Shown: piece after piece, positions 21,842-32,227 of the stretch | Layout of the letters: each line of letters starts with the position of its first letter | How positions within the stretch are numbered: the first letter of the stretch is position 1 | NCBI GenBank assembly: GCA_014529385.2 | Contig: CM043959.1 | Coordinates: 8,273,526 to 8,337,525, forward strand | Direction of reading: 5' to 3' | Source of the DNA: Adiantum capillus-veneris | Lineage: Eukaryota > Streptophyta > Polypodiopsida > Polypodiales > Pteridaceae | Length of the DNA: 64,000 bases | The notes under the pieces: model-generated | Seen by the model: the letters and a program-made list of their open reading frames with translations, nothing else | What the model was told of the DNA's origin: nothing | The model's database searches: none | Translations under genes and position numbers: made by a program

Positions 21842-22088
21842 GTCCAAAGTGGAATTTGATGTTGCCGTTAATGGCATTGCCTGACAATTCTCGAGTTGGT
21901 GAGAGCTTAATCCTCCCAAAATCCACCCAAGAAGATAAAATTCATCATTGGTTACACCTTGAAGCTTATCTTCTTAGAATGGCTATTATTAGTACTTGGA
22001 AATTGGTGCTTCACTGCTTATGTGAAGTGCCAAGAATCTAAGACTACCATTACCTAGAGTCTACTTGGTAGAGAGTAAGAGAAATCTA
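21842..22088. repeat. Repeat Y, LTR-like, second copy at 34318-34568
   Basis: The two copies align from CCAAAGTGGAATTTGAT through GAGTTGGTGAGAGCTTAA, GAAGATAAAATTCATC, TTACACCTTGAAGCTTATCT, GAATGGCTATTATTAG and CTACTTGGTAGAGAGTAAGAG. Divergence is about 12 percent by eye plus a short indel near the left end. A TATAAATA box at 22274-22281 downstream makes an LTR U3 region plausible. Confidence 0.75.
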
Positions 22089-22768
<680 letters not shown>

Positions 22769-22769
22769 T

Positions 22770-23400
22770 GAGAGCGAAGTTCAATGCCAAGTATCCTCTT
22801 CCCTTCTCCATCTTCTTGTTCTTATATGGCTTGCCTCCCTTGCTCACCGAGGCCGAGAGAGATCTTGAGAGAGAGATCTTCCCTGTACGTGATTAAGAGC
22901 TTCTTCTTTTCCCCAGTGCTCTGACTCTGCTATGTTCGCTTATCTCTCTTTTTCCCTTCCCTTCGCACCTTATTCGGCTTTGTTTTCTTTCCCTTCTACC
23001 ACTTATCTCCTCTTTTTAATAAATAAAAACCTTCCTCCTAAGCAGCAACAGTGCCGTCGTTGCTAGGGGCACATGAAACTCATTGATGATGTGGCATGCC
23101 GTTTTTTGGACAACACAAAAATTGTCGATTGTGGTACCGAATATGAGCACCTTGGCTAGTGGGTGAGTTTTCCCTTCACGCTTGAGCTCATCCGAGCTAT
23201 GAACGGCTTAGCGCGAGTCCTCCTCTCTCCTCCCTCGCTACGTCACTACCTACACCATCTTCCCTTTTATTTTCCCCTTCACACTCTCATTAACCCCTTT
23301 TTTTTAATTCGCATGGGCGGCCTCGATGGCGTTGTGCAGCCATAGCATCTTGGGTGGGTGGCCCTCAAAGGGCACCCAAGTTGGCATGCATAATGACCAG
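22770..23400. other. Pyrimidine-rich non-coding stretch
   Basis: C/T-rich text with AGAGATCTTGAGAGAGAGATCTT palindromic words near 22858. No gene found. Confidence 0.35.
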
Positions 23401-23404
23401 ATCA

Positions 23405-23700
23405 CTATCTAGCTCCGCATTTAGCATGCACATCGACCAAGGAACTGTTGAGAACAACATTCAGGCAATCTCCTTTCTTGTGCACCCGATAAAAATAACC
23501 TAGCGCTCCTTTGCCACAACCATTTTTGGACATATCTAATGGCTTTTTGAACCGGAATCTCATGAAGAACTTTATGTGCTTTTATAACGGCACCACATTT
23601 GGTACATGCATCGGCCAAAACATTACGAAGCTTCCATAAATTTTGACCAAAGAAGCGTTGAGCTCCATTTTTGCTTACTAAGCATACCTAGCTACCAATG
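23405..23700 (-). pseudogene. PPR protein fragment, decayed
   Basis: The minus strand reads a PPR start MADACTKCGAVIKAHKVLHE, then IPVQKAIRYVQKWLWQ, where an IPVRDVVSWNALI-type hinge would be expected. This corresponds to plant MYAKCG..KA.KVLDELPVR. Further along the frame is lost. About two repeat-equivalents remain with no start, targeting peptide or editing domain. It lies in the same antisense orientation as the other two PPR relics and in a region dominated by LTR sequence. It may be cargo of an LTR element or a nested retrocopy. Confidence 0.6.
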
Positions 23701-24310
23701 CGCTGCAAGTGATGACATTTTGGAAAAGCTTCTCCTTGAGCACTTATTTTACTGCCTTCTGAAACCTGGCTGAAGCTCAAAACTCCTAGATGGAACAATG
23801 ACCGAGGCGACCAAAGTGGTACGGAACTAGCCTTGGGTGGAATTTAGACTCACAATATCTCGAGAACCAGAACTTTGATTGTTGCTGATTGGAAAAGACC
23901 AACGTGATCCACAAGTCGAGCACTTCAAGCCCATTCATTCACTTCCTCCCTGATCCCTCATTTGTAGTTGTCTAATCTGGTACAAATCTGCAATCGTCTC
24001 AAACTTCAAACTGCCATAACTTTCTCGCCGTAGCTCCAATTGATGATCCATAAAGATGAGCCATAGAGCACTTCAAGCACTTAGTTCTAGTCCATAAAAT
24101 CACATTGCTTATCACTTTAGATATACCATATTTTATCATTAAAAACATAAGTGTTGGCCCCTTAAAGACGCATCTGGCATACATTTAGCATTAAACTTGG
24201 CCTGTTAACAAGACCTGATCACTACTTAATAAATGTGTAGGCTTGAAAGAAGATTAGCATGCATTTCTTTGCTCTTTTCCCATCATGGAAGTGGAGTGGC
24301 ATGACATCCA
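23700..24310 (-). repeat. Probable 3' LTR of Gypsy B (minus strand), right edge at 24310
   Basis: Immediately left of the antisense pol, the sequence CCCCCTTTGA at 24311-24320 is the complement of a polypurine tract. It abuts TGGATGTCATGCC read on the minus strand, a TG start typical of an LTR. The left edge and a matching 5' LTR were not found. No gene lies inside. Confidence 0.45.
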
Positions 24311-24359
24311 CCCCCTTTGAGCCCGTGCATCCTCTTGCATGTGCCAATAGTCTTTCCTT

Positions 24360-25905
24360 TTAATTTGCATCATCAAAAGCTTCATTAGACACATCGTTCG
24401 ATGCATACATATCATCATTATCCCTTGGCTGTTGATCTAATATTTGATCCTCATAATTAAATGCACCTTCCCGTTTTTGGAACAGTTTAATCCTTTTTCG
24501 TGCAATAGGCGCTCTAATATCAGTGCCATCGAGCTCACATAATCTATATGTTGCATTTTCATAAACACGAAGTAGAACATATGGTCCAAACCACCACTTG
24601 ACCATCTTTCACATACCAAAGTATTAGTTTTCCAAGCTACCATCATAAATGAGTACCCAATCTCCATGTTTGATAGCATATGTCTTTAGTCTATGCTTCT
24701 CATCGAATGCTGCTTTATTCCTCAACCTTGCCTCCTTGAGACTTTCTTTGGCTTGCTCAAAATCTTCCTGACGCCTCTCAAGTTGGAAAATACATTAAAA
24801 AATTATATCTACTTCCCATGGCTTCGTAGTCCAAGACATAACTGCCTCCTCTATAGGCATAATGGGTTTCTGTCCATGCATCAGTTCAAATGGCATATAA
24901 CCTATAACTGAACTATGCATCGTGCGATCAACCCATAAAGCAAAAGGTAGCAGCTTAGGCCAATCACCAATATATCATTGGCATTCTTTTGCTAAAGCCT
25001 TAACAATAGGCGGATGTCCTCTTTCACTTTTTCCATTACCTTCTGGATTGTATGCCATAGTAAGAGCCAATTTGATGCCCAAACAAGCAATGAACTCATG
25101 AGCTTCATCTACATCCAACTCTCCTTTGTTAGTAGTGAGTTATTCTCTAGCAATAACAATACACCTCATTTGCCAGACACCCACTGTCATTGTAATCAAA
25201 TCTACTACCCACTTATAATGCATAGCTAGTAGATAAGTAGAATGTAATCCATCACGATGGTGTAAATTAGAATATTGATGGCATACTAAGAAAGTCTCCA
25301 AAAATTGAGAAACATCTTTGTACATTTGCTTCCACCAGTAACGGTCCTTAATTCTAACAAAAGTTTCACACACCCTTTGTGTCCAGCCCGTAAGCTTCAT
25401 GAAAATCTTTAATCACCTGTTTTTAAGTTGCTTTATCTCAAACAACCCGTGTGGTACCCCTCTTTAATGCTTTGGTTTCTTCTAACGATGACTATCCTTT
25501 AAAAAGTAGCCTTAAGCCTTTTTCCTTATCCTCTTGTACTCTTTATCACTCCATCCCTCTTTCCTAGTAAGAATATTGATGTAACGGCCTATCAACAACC
25601 ATTATCCATCATACATATCTTCAAAAAATACTTCAAAAACAAGAGCATGAGTACCACAACTTGCATGTAAATGAGAAGAGGTATAGAACTTTAAGCCCAC
25701 ATCATCATTAGTGGTAAGCATCTCCTCTTCATCTTCATATCTGGCCCTTGACAACATATCTGCTACAGGATTATCTCTACCTACAATGTGACAAAGCTTA
25801 GGGTTAAGAGATTTAATAAAGTCTATCCATCGCAGCATTGCAATGTGCAGAGTAGTGCAATTTTCTATCATCCCTATCAATGGTAATCAATCTGTATCTA
25901 CCACA
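24360..25905 (-). pseudogene. Gypsy B pol fragment: RNase H end, connection and integrase
   Basis: Read on the minus strand. 25880-25602 is an RNase H tail and linker (LRWIDFIKSLNPKLCHIVGR, DNPVADMLSRARYEDEEEML). 25400-25140 is the integrase zinc and core start (VRIKDRYWWKQMYKDV, CHQYSNLHHRDGLHSTYLLA, WVVDLITM). About 25140-24960 gives GELDVDEAHEFIACLGIKLA, then TMAYNPEGNGKSERGHPP, which holds the catalytic Glu. 24605-24360 is the integrase C-terminal part (WWFGPYVLLRVYENATYRLC, ELDG). Text between the two core parts (near 25120) is shorter than usual, so part of the core is deleted. Several frameshifts are present. The family is not that of Gypsy C. The upstream RT half is absent because the fragment joins Gypsy C at about 25.9 kb. 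Confidence 0.75.
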
Positions 25906-25929
25906 ACTCAAGCACCTTCTACTGTCAAT

Positions 25930-26240
25930 GTTCCGTCATCTTTCAACTTAGAGTTGTCCTATAAAACATGATGCACATTAGGAACATACTTTTTCAATAA
26001 ACTCACATGAAATACAGGATGCACTTTAACATGAGAAGGTAATTCCAATTTGTAAGCTAATGAACCAATGCGCTTCAAAATTTTAAATGGCCCAACAAAT
26101 CGTGGAGACAATCTTCTATCCTTTCCAAGAATCAAATGAGACTTCTCAGGACTGACCTTTAAGAATACCATATCACCAGTTTCATACTCCACAACACGAT
26201 GTTTCTTGTCATAATACAATTTATGTCTCTATTGAGCTTC
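25930..26240 (-). pseudogene. Gypsy C integrase C-terminal region
   Basis: The minus-strand reading MYYDKKHRVVEYETGDMVFL, then LSPRFVGPFKILKRIGSLAY, KLELPSHVKVHPVFHVSLLK is the GPY/F module of Ty3/Gypsy integrases (PRFVGPF). It is followed after a stop by DNSKLKDDGTLTVE, which normally precedes a chromodomain. The module helps bind or multimerise on DNA. The frame is separated from the main integrase frame (ending 26373) by a degraded stretch. The join to Gypsy B follows. Confidence 0.8.
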
Positions 26241-26372
26241 TCTAATATTCCCCCTGATTTTGGCCAACTTGCTATCCATTTTCTCAAGCATCTCACGTGA
26301 CAGTTCTACCTTATTCCTCGAGTTAAGAAAATTAATAGGTGTGGGACAGTTGTAGCCATACAGTGCCTCAAA

Positions 26373-27593
26373 CTAAGTCATCCTAATAGATAAATGATAT
26401 GAACTGTTATATGCAAATTCAACCAAAGGCAGATATTCATTCCAATTAGATTGGTTTTCATTGACATACATTCGTAACATATCTTCTAAAATACGATTCA
26501 CTCTCTCCGTTTCCTCATCAATTTGAGGATGAAAAGCAGTAGACATGCGTAACTGGGTACCTATAGAGTCAAAAGTCGCTCTCCAGAAATGAGAAGTGAA
26601 CTTAGGATCTCTGTCAGACACTATACTCTTGGGCATGCCATGCAAACGAAATATCTCTTTCACAAACAAGCATGCAATGGTCAATGTAGTATCAATTATT
26701 TTTACATGAAAGAAGTGAGCTTGTTTTGTGAGTCTATCTACCACCACAAAGATCGAATCATACCCTCCACGAGTAGTAGGAAGTCTAATGATAATGTCCA
26801 TGGATGTGGACTCCCACTTCTGTAAAGGAATGTCTAAGGGTTGAAGGTCACCAGGCATCCTCTTATGTTCAATCTTAACTTGTTGACATTGAAAGCACTC
26901 ATGCACATAATTCTTAACATCCAATTTCATACACGGCCAAAAGAATGAACTTTTAATCTTTTCATATGTCTTATTCAGTCCAGGATGACCAGAAAAATGT
27001 GAATTATGACACTCATGCAAAATTTGGCTCTTAAAAGCAGAATTTGTAGGAATACACAAGCAGTCATAATAATACAGATTTCCATTATACAAGTGATATC
27101 TGTTCTCATACATCTCACCAATATTTTCACGCAAGAATTTCAAAATAGGAATATAAAAAGAATCATTTTCAACTTCAGCATGTATATAGTCAATCAAATT
27201 AGATCGCACAACAGTCAACAAATTACACATAGGCCTACGACTCAATGCATCTGCAACTTTATTTTCTTTTCCACACAAATACTTCAAATCAAAGTCATAC
27301 TCAACCAGCAATTCAATCCATATTCTTTGTCTGTTATTTAATAATGGCTGAGTGAAAATATACTTTAAATTTTGATGATCAGTACGCAATTCAAATTTTA
27401 CACCAAGCAAAAGATGATGCCAATGCTTCAACGCATGAACAACAGCAAGCAATTCTATATCATGTGTTGCATAGTTCAATTCATGTTGTCTTAATTTCCT
27501 AGACTCATATGCAACCACTCTTCCTTCTTGTGTCAAAACACAACCTAATTGTTCACCACTAGCGTCACAGGACACAACAAATGGTTTGCCCAT
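26373..27593 (-). pseudogene. Gypsy C RNase H and integrase (406 codons open)
   Basis: The longest open stretch of element C. RNase H: SCDASGEQLGCVLTQEGR, ELLAVVHALKHWHHLLLG, RTDHQNLKYI, ADALSRRP. Integrase zinc site: HNSHFSGHPGLNKTYEKI, then CFQCQQVK (HHCC). Integrase core: STSMDIIIRLP (first Asp), VSDRDPKFTSHFW (second Asp) and a Glu in TAFHPQIDEETERVN. The catalytic triad is therefore kept, although the usual TDGQTERV reads IDEETERV. The upstream RT half is separated by the nested element at 27759. A stop at 26373 precedes the C-terminal part. Given the loss of an RT Asp, the protein would not support transposition. Confidence 0.85.
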
Positions 27594-27758
27594 CTAAGGA
27601 ACTTTTAAAACACAATTTTCCGCTATTTTAGCCTTCAAGGTCTCGATCAAAAGCAGTCTCACAGCTAGAAGTCCACACAAAAACCTTGTCTTTCTTGGTC
27701 AATAATTTCAAAGGACTTGCTATCTTAGAGAAATCTTTAATGTGTGCTCTCTCATATT

Positions 27759-27900
27759 TGTTGAGCTTATATGTGAAGCTACTCAATATATGGCTTCTCT
27801 ATATATGGCACCCAGGTCCCCTCTATATATACATCATCTCATGTGTATATTCTACACACTTTGGGGTTCTACTTCTGTGTTCTCTCCTTCTCTCTCAACA
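27759..27900 (+). repeat. Left LTR of the non-autonomous element (142 bp)
   Basis: TATA-like words (CTATATATGGCAC, CTATATATACATC) and a TCTCTCCTTCTCTCTCAACA end. Two differences from the right LTR (CCAGGT versus CCAAGT; TATATTC versus TATAGTC). Confidence 0.97.
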
Positions 27901-27929
27901 TGGTATCAGAGTAGTACGTTTTTGTTTTC

Positions 27930-28990
27930 GATTTTTCTCCTAATCAAAATCGATTTTGCAAAAACTACCCGCGTAAGGGATCGGAATCGATGTGGTCTAC
28001 AACTTTGCAGAAGGAAGTTTCTTCAAATTCTGCACCGATTTTGAGTTATCGTTCACGGACTGCGTACATACTTGAAAAACAGCTTCCGCGTTTTGTTTTT
28101 TATTTTTCTGCTAATTGGAAACGATTTTGCAAGAACTACCCATCATAAAGACCGGAATCGATGTGGTTTACAACTTTGCAGAAGGAAGTTTCTTCAAATT
28201 CTGCACCGATTTGGAGTTATCGTTCGCGGACTGCCGTACATACCTGAAAAGCAACTTCCGCTTTTTGTTTTTGATTTTTCTGCTAATTAGAAACGATTTT
28301 GTAGAAACTACCCGCCAAAGAGACCGGAATCGATGTGGTCTACAACTTTGCAGAAGGAAGTGTTTTCAAATTCTACACTGATTTTGAGTTATCGTTCGCG
28401 GACTGCGTACATACCTGAAAAGCAACTTCTGTTTTTTGTTTTTGATTTTTCTGCTAATTGAAAACGATTTTGCAGAAACTACCTGCGTAAGAGACCGGAA
28501 TCGATGTGTTCTACAACTTTGCAGAAGAAAGTGTTTTCAAATTCTGCACCGATTTTGAGTTATCGTTCACGGATGCGTACATACCTGAAAAGCAATTTTT
28601 GCTTTTTGTTTTTGATTTTTGTGCTTATTGAAAACGATTTTGCAGAAACTACCCGCGTGAGAGACCGGAATCGATGTGGTCTACAACTTTGTATAAGAAA
28701 GTGTTTTCAAATTCTGCACAGATTTTGAGTTATCGTTCGCGGACTGCGTACATACTTAAAAAGCAATTTTCGTTTTTTTTTAATTTTTCTGCTTATTGAA
28801 AACGATTTTGCAGAAACTACCCGCGTGAGAGACCGGAATCGATGTGTTCTACAACTTTGCAGAAGAAACCACCGGCGATGGGGATTGGAATCGATGTGGT
28901 CTGTAACTTTGCAGAAGAAAGTTTCTCTAAATTCTGCACGAATTTTGGGTTATCGTCTCGGACTGCGAATATGTTTGAAAATCAAAATTT
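27930..28990 (+). repeat. ~170-bp tandem array inside the non-autonomous element
   Basis: The landmark CGGAATCGATGTG starts at 27982, 28153, 28324, 28496, 28666 and 28834, giving spacings of 171, 171, 172, 170 and 168 bp, with a truncated last unit about 52 bp further. Each unit also has CTACAACTTTGCAGAAG, AAATTCTGCACCGATTTTG, GTTATCGTTC(G/A)CGGACTGCG and AACGATTTTGCAGAAACTAC. Short frames in each unit repeat the same peptide and are not evidence of coding. Confidence 0.93.
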
Positions 28991-29249
28991 TACTTTTTGC
29001 TTTTGATTTTTCTCATAATTTAAAACTTCTCAATTATATTTTTCTTCATCAATCATATATTTGTTACTGACGTAACTTTGCTGCAGAAGCCAGTTACACA
29101 TCGTTCCGATTCAGTCGAGCCGTTGATGATCGTCCAAATTCTATCGAGCTACTGTTGGTACATGATCTTTTGTTATATGATATACTCGTTCATTGATTTT
29201 CGTATAATTATTCTTTTAGAGATATAGTTTACGTCGTTTTATTGATAAT

Positions 29250-29690
29250 TTCTCATTGATACCATAGTGATTTTGATGGTACCATGATGATGTTTTGTTA
29301 ATACTTTGGTCATGGTGATTTTCGTTGATACCATGATGATATGTCATTGATACCATGGTTATTCTCGGTGGTGCCATAATGATATTTCGTTGATACCATG
29401 GTTATTCTCGGTGATTCCATGATGATATTTCGTTGATTCCATGGTGATTTTTGTTGATACCATGATGATGTTTTGTTGATACCATGGTTATTCTCGGTGA
29501 TACCATGATGTTGTTTCGTTGATACCATGGTTATTCTCGGTGATGCCATGATGATGTTTCGTTGATACCATGGTTATTCTCGATGATGCCATGATGTTGT
29601 TTCGTTGATACAATGATTATTCTCGGTGATATCATGATGCTTTTCGTTGATACCATGATCATTTATTCATTTTTATTGATATAATGATGA
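29250..29690 (+). repeat. 43-bp minisatellite of GATACCATGG / CCATGATGA words
   Basis: CCATGG starts at 29353, 29396, 29439 and 29482, an exact 43-bp period. Units pair CCATGGTTATTCTCGGTGAT with CCATGATGATGTTTCGTTGAT. The array decays at both edges. Confidence 0.92.
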
Positions 29691-30296
29691 TATTTTGTTA
29701 ATACTTTGATGGTATTCATTGATCACTACATTGATAAATATTGTTTTATGTAGTATATACATATATCATTTGTATCACGTAATCACACATTTTGTACTTT
29801 TACGTTTATACTTTATGTACCATATGTTGTCGTGCGTATATATATCGTCAAAAGAGTGGCGTCGCGAACCATCTCTTATGGCATTGTGAACGTAATTATT
29901 TCATTAACGATGCTAATAATTTTCATGACATGTTTTTTTTTGGAGTCTATGATCTATGTAGGATTGATCAAAGAATTGATTTTATGAAGACAAACTTGGT
30001 AACAATAAAAGATTTATGAAGATATGTTTGGTGATGCCATATTGATGACAGCATGAAGACATGTTTGGTGATGCGATATTGATGACAAGCTACACAGCAA
30101 ATTCACGGAGACACTTTTGATTACAAGCTAATCGATAGCTTTTACACCTCTTTATTGAACCTTTGTATTCATTATTGTATTTGATAGGATAGGAGTAATG
30201 TAACTCCTCATAAAACATTCATTGTAAAAGGAGTGATGTAGCTCCTTGTAAACATTTGTATATTCAATGATTTTTATAATATAACGGTGGGTGTAT

Positions 30297-30372
30297 ATAG
30301 AGCTGTGGGTTTTTTCCTTGATCCCCCAAGGGTTTTTTCATCCACAGTTAGGGACCCTTATTTGAGCGGGGG
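30297..30372 (+). promoter_or_regulatory. Copia-like 3' block with hairpin and polypurine tract
   Basis: CCTTG (30316-30320), a 6-nt loop and CAAGG (30327-30331) form a stem, then GGTTTTTTCATCCA and TTATTTGAGCGGGGG against the LTR. It is homologous to 18497-18571 of the Copia element, with small changes that keep the stem pairing. Confidence 0.75.
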
Positions 30373-30514
30373 TGTTGAGCTTATATGTGAAGCTACTCAA
30401 TATATGGCTTCTCTATATATGGCACCCAAGTCCCCTCTATATATACATCATCTCATGTGTATAGTCTACACACTTTGGGGTTCTACTTCTGTGTTCTCTC
30501 CTTCTCTCTCAACA
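30373..30514 (+). repeat. Right LTR of the non-autonomous element (142 bp)
   Basis: Differs from the left LTR at two positions. Followed by the ATATT target-site copy. Confidence 0.97.
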
Positions 30515-30550
30515 ATATTGTGCTAGACCCATAAAGCTTCTTACATCCCT

Positions 30551-31440
30551 TCATGACTTAGGTGTTGGCCACTCCACAATAGTCTTAACTTTATCAAGAT
30601 CAATGTGAATCCGCTCTTTAGAAATCACTCTTCCCAAATACACAATTTGATCCTTTGCAAAAGAACACTTATTTGCTTTGACATACAATTTATGTTCACG
30701 CAAAACTTCAAATGTTTTCTTTGAATGCAATGCATAATCTTCTTCATTCTTAGAATAAACAAAAATATCATTCAAGAATACCAGAATAAAGTCATCAAGA
30801 TACGGGTGAAAAATAATATTCATTAATCACCTGAAAGTTGTGGTGCATTAGTCAAACTAGAAGCAAGAACTGTAAATTCATAATGCCCATAATGTACACG
30901 AAAAGCAGTCTTTGGAATGTCCCCAGCCTTAATGCGGATTTGATGGTAGCCAGAACGAAGGTCATTCTTCGAAAATATTGTGGCACCACTCAATTGGCTA
31001 AGCAATTCATCTATGTGAGAAGGAGGATATTTGTTCTTAATGGTATGTTTGTTTAATCCCCTATAGTCAATGCATAACCTATATGTACCATCCTTTTTCT
31101 TTTGGAAAAACACAGGACTACCCCAAGGAGATACACTAGGTTTAATGAAACCCTTTTTCAAAAGATCATCAAGTTGTATCTTGAGCTCTTTAAGCTCATC
31201 AATATTGAACCTGTATGGAGCCCTTGAATAAGGTGTTGCTCATGGATATAGATCTATGGCATGATCTACCGCTCTAGGCGGAGGCATACCAGGAAGATCG
31301 TCCGGAAACACATCCTTAAATTCTTGTAAGAGATCCTCTACAAATTCTGGATTTGTCTCTTTCTGTTTATCCCCAGATTCTTCTTTAATCTCATTAGGAA
31401 ACACAAGAAACGTCTCACACCCTTGTCTCACCCCCCTCAA
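30551..31440 (-). pseudogene. Gypsy C reverse transcriptase, catalytic Asp lost
   Basis: 31440-31240 is the RT lead-in (LLQEFKDVFPDDLPGMPPPR, AVDHAIDL). 31161-30823 has [78 protein letters not shown] and a SLTNAP end, followed by a frameshift and two stops. 30823-30551 resumes MNIIFHPYLDDFILVFLND, IFVYSK and VYLGRVISKERIHIDLDKV. The palm motif expected as FLDD or FIDD reads FLND, so one of the two adjacent catalytic Asp residues is Asn. The following thumb and RNase H are displaced to 27.6 kb by the nested insertion. Confidence 0.85.
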
Positions 31441-31530
31441 GAGGAAATCAGAAGTGATTTAGTATCTCTCTCCTCAACTTTAATCGCATGACCATCTCTA
31501 TTTTTAAAAACCAATTCACCCTTCTCACAA

Positions 31531-32060
31531 TCAATCAATCAATCCATGCTTCACAGCAAACCAATCCATTCCTAGAATTACATCCCGTTCACCCATGCCC
31601 ATAATATAAAATTCTTTCGAATGTTTCTCTTTGTTCAGCAACAAAGGTAAGTTTTGAATATGACCCTGTGTATAATTTTTCTTCCCATTAGCCAATTCTA
31701 CAGGTCTCCTAAGGTGAGAATCAGAATTCAATTTCAAAGTCTGCGCAAGCTTATTAGACATAAAACAATGTGCGCGTACTACCTGAATCAATGAGAAAAT
31801 TCACAATTTCAGTTCCTATCTCACCCCGAACTCTTATAACAGATGCCTTTAAATGATTCACAGACGTTGTCATACATTTCATAGGAATTTTAGAGCACTT
31901 ACCTTCCTCGCTCACTTCCTCAATCGTAGTGTCCATCGCATTCATATTGGCTTCCATTCGTGCAAGAACTGCCTTATTGATCTCCTTATTTGGACATTCG
32001 AGCGTCTTGTGACCTTGCTCACCGCAACGGAAACACAACTCAAAATTCCTTGCTCGTTCT
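31531..32060 (-). pseudogene. Gypsy C nucleocapsid zinc knuckle and aspartic protease
   Basis: Minus strand. 32038 onward gives a complete knuckle CFRCGEQGHKTLEC (CX2CX4HX4C). A linker follows, then the protease active site FLIDSGSTRTLF (Asp-Ser-Gly). After a frameshift, 31791-31531 carries HCFMSNKLAQTLKL, FYIMGMGERDVILGMDWFAV and KHGLID, the flap and C-terminal signature (ILGMDWF) of plant Gypsy proteases. The protease would cut the gag-pol precursor. The frameshift just after the active site separates the two halves. Confidence 0.85.
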
Positions 32061-32227
32061 AGAAAAGCAGGATCATGTTGCCACCGTAGCGGTGGTCGTT
32101 TTCTTTGATTCTCATTTGCATCATTCTAACCCGAATTTTGATTGCGGTTGTTTAGAGCATTCTGATTTGTACTCTGATTTAGATTGAAATTCTGATTCTG
32201 ATTTGAAAAATTACTAGGTTATCTTCT

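Larger units (their letters stand above)
12359..22088 (+). mobile_element. Gypsy-type LTR retrotransposon A, old, split by Copia and inverted in pol
   Basis: This is the host of the young Copia insertion. Visible order on the plus strand: primer site 12359, basic gag N-terminal part to 13170, Copia insertion 13171-18714, gag continuation 18715-19337, zinc-knuckle region 19402-19713, protease remnant 20072-20260, and RT N-terminal part about 20540-20918. The rest of RT and RNase H lie on the minus strand at 21841-21040, and an LTR-like block follows from 21842. RT before RNase H in the Ty3/Gypsy order and the RT motifs place it in Gypsy. Stops and frameshifts throughout, and loss of integrase, show it is dead. 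The right LTR and element end are uncertain. Confidence 0.65.
27759..30514 (+). mobile_element. Non-autonomous LTR retrotransposon, 2756 bp, coding-free
   Basis: 142-bp LTRs at 27759-27900 and 30373-30514 differ at two bases. They begin TGTTGAGC and end CTCTCTCAACA. Target duplication ATATT flanks it perfectly (27754-27758 and 30515-30519). A primer site TGGTATCAGAGTAG abuts the left LTR, and a polypurine tract TTTGAGCGGGGG abuts the right. The interior has no open frame with retrotransposon motifs. It holds a ~170-bp tandem array (27930-28990) and a 43-bp minisatellite (29310-29640). Both LTR ends, the primer site and the 3' block match the Copia element at 13171. Orientation is set by primer site left and polypurine tract right. 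It splits the pol of Gypsy C. Confidence 0.95.

Noticed and set aside
27930-28990. CRISPR-like regular repeats
   Set aside because: Whole ~170-bp units repeat without unique spacers, in a plant LTR element.
27742-29070. Several plus-strand frames repeating a RNRCGLQLCRRK-type peptide
   Set aside because: They follow the ~170-bp tandem units inside a coding-free LTR element. Each unit is interrupted and there is no retrotransposon motif.
28825-29070. Separate gene at the end of the tandem array
   Set aside because: It is a truncated repeat unit continued into flanking AT-rich sequence.
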